DNA of 64,000 nucleotides from Asterias rubens (lineage: Eukaryota > Echinodermata > Asteroidea > Forcipulatida > Asteriidae): assembly GCF_902459465.1 (NCBI RefSeq), contig NC_047068.1, positions 13,229,195 to 13,293,194 of the forward strand, given 5' to 3'. The notes beneath the pieces are model-generated. The model was not told the origin of the DNA and ran no database searches. It saw nothing but the letters and a program-made list of their open reading frames with translations. Below, piece by piece: positions 43,801 through 64,000 of the stretch. Within the stretch, counting starts at the first letter, position 1; each line of letters opens with the position of its first letter. Position numbers and translations under genes: made by a program.

Positions 43801-46800
43801 CTTTTTCATTCACAATATCAACCTCTACCCTCGATTTTCACTTTAAACTTGACGAATAATGCAGCTGGCTTCTACAGGTAAATTATACTAAATACATCTT
43901 CATTCACATTGAGTAGGGACTCATGTCATGGCAAAAAGCTTGATATACAACAGGTGTCAAAACCCTTTAATAATACAGTGTCCAAGTTTACTGACAATTT
44001 AAATAAAAGGTTGTTCACTCCAAACACTTAAGTAAACTTACCAGCTATGCCACTGTACCGAGGATGTTTGCTCTCCTGTTTCTGTAGGGTTTTGAAGTTT
44101 GCACCTTGCAGCTTCATCCTCATGTTAACCACCCACATTGGCGTTGTCACTAACACATTTATGACACCTATAAACGACAATGTACACATTTTTTTAACGA
44201 CGAGTCACTACTCTTTTATTCCCATTCATAAATGCCATTTTGGTTAGAAGGCGTAATTAAGTAGGAAACTCTGTAAAAACTTATCTGTTTCCCGACGTCG
44301 AGCTCATGAGCTCTATCTGTGTATTGCATTTTTATGAGACAGTATTCAGATATTTATTTGTGCGCGTAATGCATCCTCAAATCCATGGGCTAAAATGGCG
44401 CGGCCAGATTGATCACCCCTGAGAATGAGGTTGTGGGCTAACCCTCACAACTGCTATCTGAAAACAACCGGTTATAAACAGTTCCAGCTGGTCATTATCA
44501 ACCGTTTATAAACACCCCCACGTGACACGCTCTCCACCGATAGGAATAGTGAAACTGTCTGAGGTATTTATGAATGGACATTTTGAAAGCCAATGTTCAG
44601 TCCAGAATCCAGGGTTGTTACCAACCCAAGATGCTACCCACACTTGGTGATAGAGACTTCACTACTGCTGCTCCCAAACTGTGGAATAAACTCCCAATAT
44701 CTCTTCGTAATCAACAATCTGTCAATATGTTCAAAACACTGCTCAAGACTCACCTGTTCTGTTAACAACATCTCTGTCAAGCGCATTTGTACATGTATAT
44801 GGAAAATATATAAATACATTATTTTTATTATAAAAATTGCACTGACCTGCAACGATACCAATACACAGCTCCTTCACTGCTTGGGTGTTACTCATTTGAT
44901 CCAATAACGCCGTCTTAAGACCATTGAAGGCGTAAAAGTAGACAAAGTTAGAACAGCACAGGCTGCTGATGACTGGAAACCAGCCTCGATATAGCGACAC
45001 ACTGGGGAAGGGTCAAAGAAGAATGTAACTGAAAAGGGAACTAAATTGAGATGTTGTTTGAGAGATTTGATATTTTTGGATACCTTAAAGGCCGCACTGA
45101 ACACCTTTGGTAAATGTCAAAGACCAGTATTCCCACTTGGTGTATTCCAACATAGGCATAAAATAAAAATCTTTGAAAATTTTGACTCAATTGGTCATCA
45201 AAGTTGCAAGAGAATAATGAAAGAAAAAAAAACACTATTGTTGCACAAACTTGTGTGCTTTCAGATGCATAACAAAAGGCTTCAGGTGTGATATCTTATA
45301 ATATTCGAGTTAGAAATTACCTCTTTCTCAAAAAGTACTTTACTTCAGAGGGAGCCGTTTCTCACAATGTTTTATACTATCACAAGCTCTCCGTTGCCCG
45401 TTGCCAAGTTAGTTCTTCTGCAACAACTATTTTATGTAAGTACCAATAGTTCATGGACAATGTTCATGTTCTTTTCAGTAAGGCAATCACAGCCCAAGGA
45501 GTCTCAAAACAAAACATCAAAAAAGTAACACGAGTATTAACTGAGCACTTGAGAACTTACATTCCTTCTTCTTTGACGATTTCTGAAATAACTGTAGCTG
45601 TAAATCGAGATTTACGTTTATCATCAACTGTGAGGGTACAGGACAAAAAAAAGGATTGTTACCAAGTCTCCCACATCCTCTTCTCATGTCTGTCAACGCC
45701 TAAGTGTTTGGAAGTGTCAAGATGGAGCGGTTAAGAGCATTGAATTCAAACTCTGGTGTTTCTGATCAGCAGAGTGTGGGTTCGAATCCCCCAGGCGTGA
45801 CACTTGTGTCCTTAAGCAAGACACTTCACCATTGGTTCGTCCTCTGGATGGGACGTAAAGCCATTGTTCCCCTGTGTTGTGTAACCAATGTAAAAGAACC
45901 CAGTGCACTTATCGGAAAGAGAAGGGGTTCGCCCTGGTGTTCCTGGATGTGGCTGTTGAATGCACCGTAGCACCTTGTAAAACCCTTTTAAGGTGCTACA
46001 TAATTGGGTCTCAGGATTCATCACTTCAATAACCTACCTTTCTGAAAGTGCAGTGTGTTTACTCAGCGCCTTGAGTACCTTGTTGGTAGATACGTGCGCT
46101 ATATTATATATATATAAGACTTCAATATTATTGTTATTGTTTGGACTTAAATAAGATTGGAATGCCTGACCTAATGATAATTGGCAGTTACCAAAAAATT
46201 TGGCACTGGGTCTCTACCCTGGCATGTAGCCCTGTGTATGACATAGACTCTGTTGCTGCAGCAGTCCAAATTATGAAAAAAGGAAAAAAAAAAAAAAAAA
46301 CTATCTCTCACTCTGAAGTCTTGTTCTTGCTGTTTCCAGTGGGTAGAATGTCGACATTGCAGCTACACTTCCCTAATAGTATAAAATTGATAAAATTGTA
46401 AAATAATTGGCTGTGATTATCACATTTGTACTCTGGATTTCAGTGAGTGAATAATTGAAATTTATTAAAGCAGTTGGCTCACTGCATAGTTGTGATTTAG
46501 GCCTTATTCTTCAGTTTTGGTGTTAGTTGTAATAACATAACCCTCCTCCCGACGTTATCGCAACTATTTTGGTGTCAGACCAGTAAATAGTGGCGATAAC
46601 GTAACCCTCCTGCCGACGGCGGCCGCCGGCAGGAGGGTTAAGTTATCGCAACTAACCACTAAACTGAGTGTGCCACCGCTGGACTCACGGATTATTGAGT
46701 GATCCGGAACTAGCAAGGGTACGATGCCTCCCAACAAAGGATTTTGGTAATTTTATCTCATAAGAAACCAAGCCATTGCCCAGTAAATGTGAAATATTTT

Positions 46801-47166
46801 GCACACATTCGAAAGCTGAGAAGTTATTTACGCTGTTTTCAATCAACTTTGTTTGTCGATCATTTTCGCCAACAAACTCATGAAACATGTCCATAGTTTG
46901 TTGATAATGTTTGGCAACTTATTTTGGGTTTACCTTGGACATTATTCTTCACAATCAATGTGGTTGCTGAAAAGTGATCCGGAACCAAACAATAATGGGC
47001 GTGGCCAAGGTTACATGTACACTGGACCATGGAGGAATCAATTTTGATTTATCAATCAAACAAAGAGACAACAATTTTTGTTCAATCATTTGCAAATACT
47101 TACAGCAGCTCCGGCAACGGCATGGACCAGATTCTGGTATGATAGCAACTTCTGGCTGTCAGCCAT
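40899..47166 (-). CDS. SLC25A17: SLC25A17/PMP34: peroxisomal cofactor carrier
   Basis: Nine coding exons, all phases consistent: 47104-47166, 46312-46372, 45561-45627, 44847-45001, 44042-44167, 43479-43618, 42496-42594, 41443-41513, 40899-41049; 310 residues (human 307). A mitochondrial-carrier-family protein of the peroxisome membrane; the family member exchanges CoA, FAD, NAD and related nucleotides. Six membrane helices in three repeats are expected. Seen: LVHAVAGAA, the carrier signature YPLETAR in repeat 1, [20 protein letters not shown], the atypical TTPMWVVN in repeat 2, [25 protein letters not shown] in repeat 3, and [18 protein letters not shown]. The start exon ends at GCT|gtaagt. 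It is divergent from ACO2 with 573 bp between start codons. Confidence 0.96.
41160..41350 (+). pseudogene. Decayed LINE tail fragment
   Basis: Degraded reading with [11 protein letters not shown] and [11 protein letters not shown], as at the end of many non-LTR reverse transcriptases; several frameshifts. In SLC25A17 intron 8, opposite strand. Confidence 0.4.
41923..42309. repeat. Main MITE family, full copy
   Basis: aaaggcactggacactattg at left, tttgacaattacaaaatgag...gtgcctct at right; subfamily with the aggcttcag/ctgaagcctt hairpin. SLC25A17 intron 7. Confidence 0.83.
42860..43397. repeat. MITE built of GATCG-rich repeats
   Basis: Inverted ends ttgggcgctatcggtcaatc / gattgaccgatcacgcccaa. 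Inside are direct repeats of about 33 bp (gcaggaatggttttgcgcg, then atcggccgattgt) and of about 20 bp (gatcgcgcaacaatcggt). A second element with ends caggggccgaattcac / gagaaatcgcccccagg (43173-43322) is inserted in one repeat unit. SLC25A17 intron 6. Confidence 0.85.
44199..44575. repeat. Interspersed repeat, shared with 32105-32560
   Basis: Uninterrupted relative of that copy, including gtgacacgctctccaccgat and gaggtatttatgaatgga. It has its own extra segment at about 44385-44455. SLC25A17 intron 4. Confidence 0.7.
44576..44765 (+). pseudogene. LINE reverse-transcriptase C-terminal fragment
   Basis: A 63-codon frame containing [19 protein letters not shown] and [10 protein letters not shown], the typical C-terminal end of CR1/Jockey-like non-LTR retrotransposons. 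The upstream part of the element is absent. SLC25A17 intron 4, antisense. Confidence 0.7.
45087..45451. repeat. Main MITE family, right end degraded
   Basis: aaaggccgcactgaacaccttt at left; family interior words (gaccagtattcccacttggt, aagttgcaagagaataatg); the right terminus reads accaatagttcatgg. SLC25A17 intron 3. Confidence 0.75.
45708..46140 (+). repeat. tRNA-derived SINE, near full length
   Basis: Head with atggagcggttaagagca and tgggttcgaatcccc (tRNA Ser/Leu-like), body cacttgtgtccttaagcaag, 3' region gcgccttgagtaccttgttg and a ttattgttattg tail. SLC25A17 intron 2. Confidence 0.8.
46590..46651. repeat. GC-rich near-perfect palindrome
   Basis: Core arms 46603-46620 and 46622-46639 (aaccctcctgccgacggc and its complement) differ at one base; the outer gcgataac / gttatcgc pairing extends it. 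SLC25A17 intron 1. Confidence 0.85.
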
Positions 47167-47739
47167 CTCATCAACCCCTTGAAGGGAAACTAGCAAAATA
47201 ATAAACCCCAACCCACAAGCCACAACTAGGAACTTTAGTTTGACTCACTGTTGGGAAAAGTTTTGTCATGTGTTTTTAAATATAGCGCCCTCCATAGTCT
47301 TGTTAACGCCATCGCGCATTACTTTTTTGCTAGTCTTTCATCCAGCCAACAACTAGCGTTTTTGCGGTCTCCCTGTTGGTAAAGTTTCCAGCAGGCCGAA
47401 TAGACTTGGTTTGCGTTTGCGCCGATATCACAAAACGAATTACCAGAGAAAAGATCTGTATCACACAAACACTTCCCACCCCCCCCCCCAAGGCTAGGTT
47501 AACGTAGTAAGGTAGACTTGCCCAGTCCCCCCAGTCGATGAAACCGACCGGTAATGACTAATACAAAAACTAACGTCGCTAAATCAAGACTAGCCGGCCG
47601 GCCGATCGAAATTTGCAGCGTACATTCTTTCTTCGAAGGAGCAATCGGGAGGGGATAGAACTTGGCAAAGTTCCGTACGATCTACACACCGTAAACGTCT
47701 CTGTATTTTGCATTCCGTGCCCGAGAAACAGTTGCAAAC
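47167..47739. promoter_or_regulatory. SLC25A17/ACO2 divergent promoter region
   Basis: 573 bp between two opposed start codons, more CG-rich than its surroundings, with a C tract (about 47476-47488) and the palindromic gccggccggccgatcg at about 47593. Both transcripts must start within it unless distant UTR exons exist, so it is the clearest bidirectional promoter candidate in the window. I cannot assign individual sites. Confidence 0.6.
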
Positions 47740-63335
<15,596 letters not shown>

Positions 63336-64000
63336 GTGAGTTCAGATTAGAGTCAATTCAATTACATTAGTTTGAACCTTAAAGCCTCGTGCACATGTAC
63401 ACATCTTGAAACTTGATTTACTTTCGTTAGGATAAACTACCCAAACTTTGATCAAGTTGTTCAATGGTTTTTAGCTTTGATCAATCGCCAATAATGGCAT
63501 TCATAAGTGGCATAGACATTTCTAAAGATATATGCAATACTGTGGACATTATTAAGGCCAAGGTATCTGAAAATATGGAAATAACATTTGAAAAAGAAGT
63601 ATTGTCCTTGACATATAGGTAAAAATGTAAACAATTTACTTGTGCAAAGTTCCACAACGATATAAAATACATTGAAAGCAATCAATCAAATGAGGCTTAA
63701 AAGTCAGGTTCACTAGTTGGCCTGGTCGGTGAAACAAAAAGTTTTTGAATTTGTTTGCGGTCAGTTTGAAAAAACAAGGAGCAGAGAGCAGACTGACAAT
63801 AGATGGATTGCACATATATTGTCATTGATCACCATATTTGATGATAAACAATGGAAAAGTGCACGCGTGTAGGCGCTAATCACAACTCTCAGCCAGTGAT
63901 AGCTTTCCACGCGTACACGTTTCATCAAAGATGGTGGTCAATGACGCCATGTGCAATCCATCTATTCAGAAGACTAACAAAGCAAAATAATAAAAAGTGA
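63336..64000. other. ACO2 intron 11, partly a palindromic element
   Basis: Follows the last visible ACO2 donor (GAG|gtgagt). Contains at 63797-63967 an element with inverted ends aatagatggattgcacat / atgtgcaatccatctatt and inner accatatttgatga / tcatcaaagatggt arms. A diverged relative lies at about 61467-61625. Nothing else recognised. Confidence 0.7.

Noticed and set aside
45561-45582. A 22-nt microexon in SLC25A17
   Set aside because: An in-phase acceptor further upstream (ctcacag at 45630-45628) gives a normal 67-nt exon whose residues (DDKRKS...EIVKEEG) match the family.
45453-45734. 93-codon + strand frame
   Set aside because: It is antisense to SLC25A17 exon 3 and runs into a SINE.

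Overview
This is an intron-rich, AT-rich animal nuclear window. Gene content and the many short inverted-repeat transposons point to a deuterostome invertebrate, most likely an echinoderm (sea star or relative). That is an inference from gene families and repeat style; no marker gene fixes the species. No bacterial, organellar or viral gene order is present.

Five conserved protein genes can be read exon by exon. GPANK1 (+, single coding exon, 22359-23489). DXO/DOM3Z (-, six exons, 31347 down to 25898). STK19 (+, seven exons, 34213-38063). SLC25A17/PMP34 (-, nine exons, 47166 down to 40899). The first half of mitochondrial aconitase ACO2 (+, eleven exons, 47740-63335, running off the right edge). 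A sixth, unrecognised gene lies on the minus strand between about 21455 and 5589; several of its exons join in phase but the model is incomplete.

Orientation alternates strictly: unknown(-) / GPANK1(+) / DXO(-) / STK19(+) / SLC25A17(-) / ACO2(+). This makes three divergent (head-to-head) pairs. GPANK1, DXO and STK19 all belong to the human MHC class III region, where DXO and STK19 are also head-to-head. SLC25A17 and ACO2 both lie at human 22q13.2. The window therefore joins an MHC class III fragment to a 22q13 fragment. DXO (RNA cap quality control) and STK19 (transcription-coupled repair) are nuclear; ACO2 (TCA cycle) and SLC25A17 (peroxisomal cofactor carrier) are metabolic.

Almost everything else is repeat-derived. 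One MITE-like family of about 370-390 bp with ends resembling ggacactattggtaatt occurs about thirteen times. There are at least six other inverted-repeat families, several tRNA-derived SINEs, decayed LINE tails, a 67/68-bp tandem repeat (about 11976-12935), a 22-bp minisatellite (53588-53828), long ATT microsatellites and a 30-G tract. ACO2 intron 7 holds a three-layer nest: an intact non-LTR retrotransposon (1137-codon ORF, minus strand) inside an ATT microsatellite, itself the tail of a SINE fragment, itself inside a MITE.
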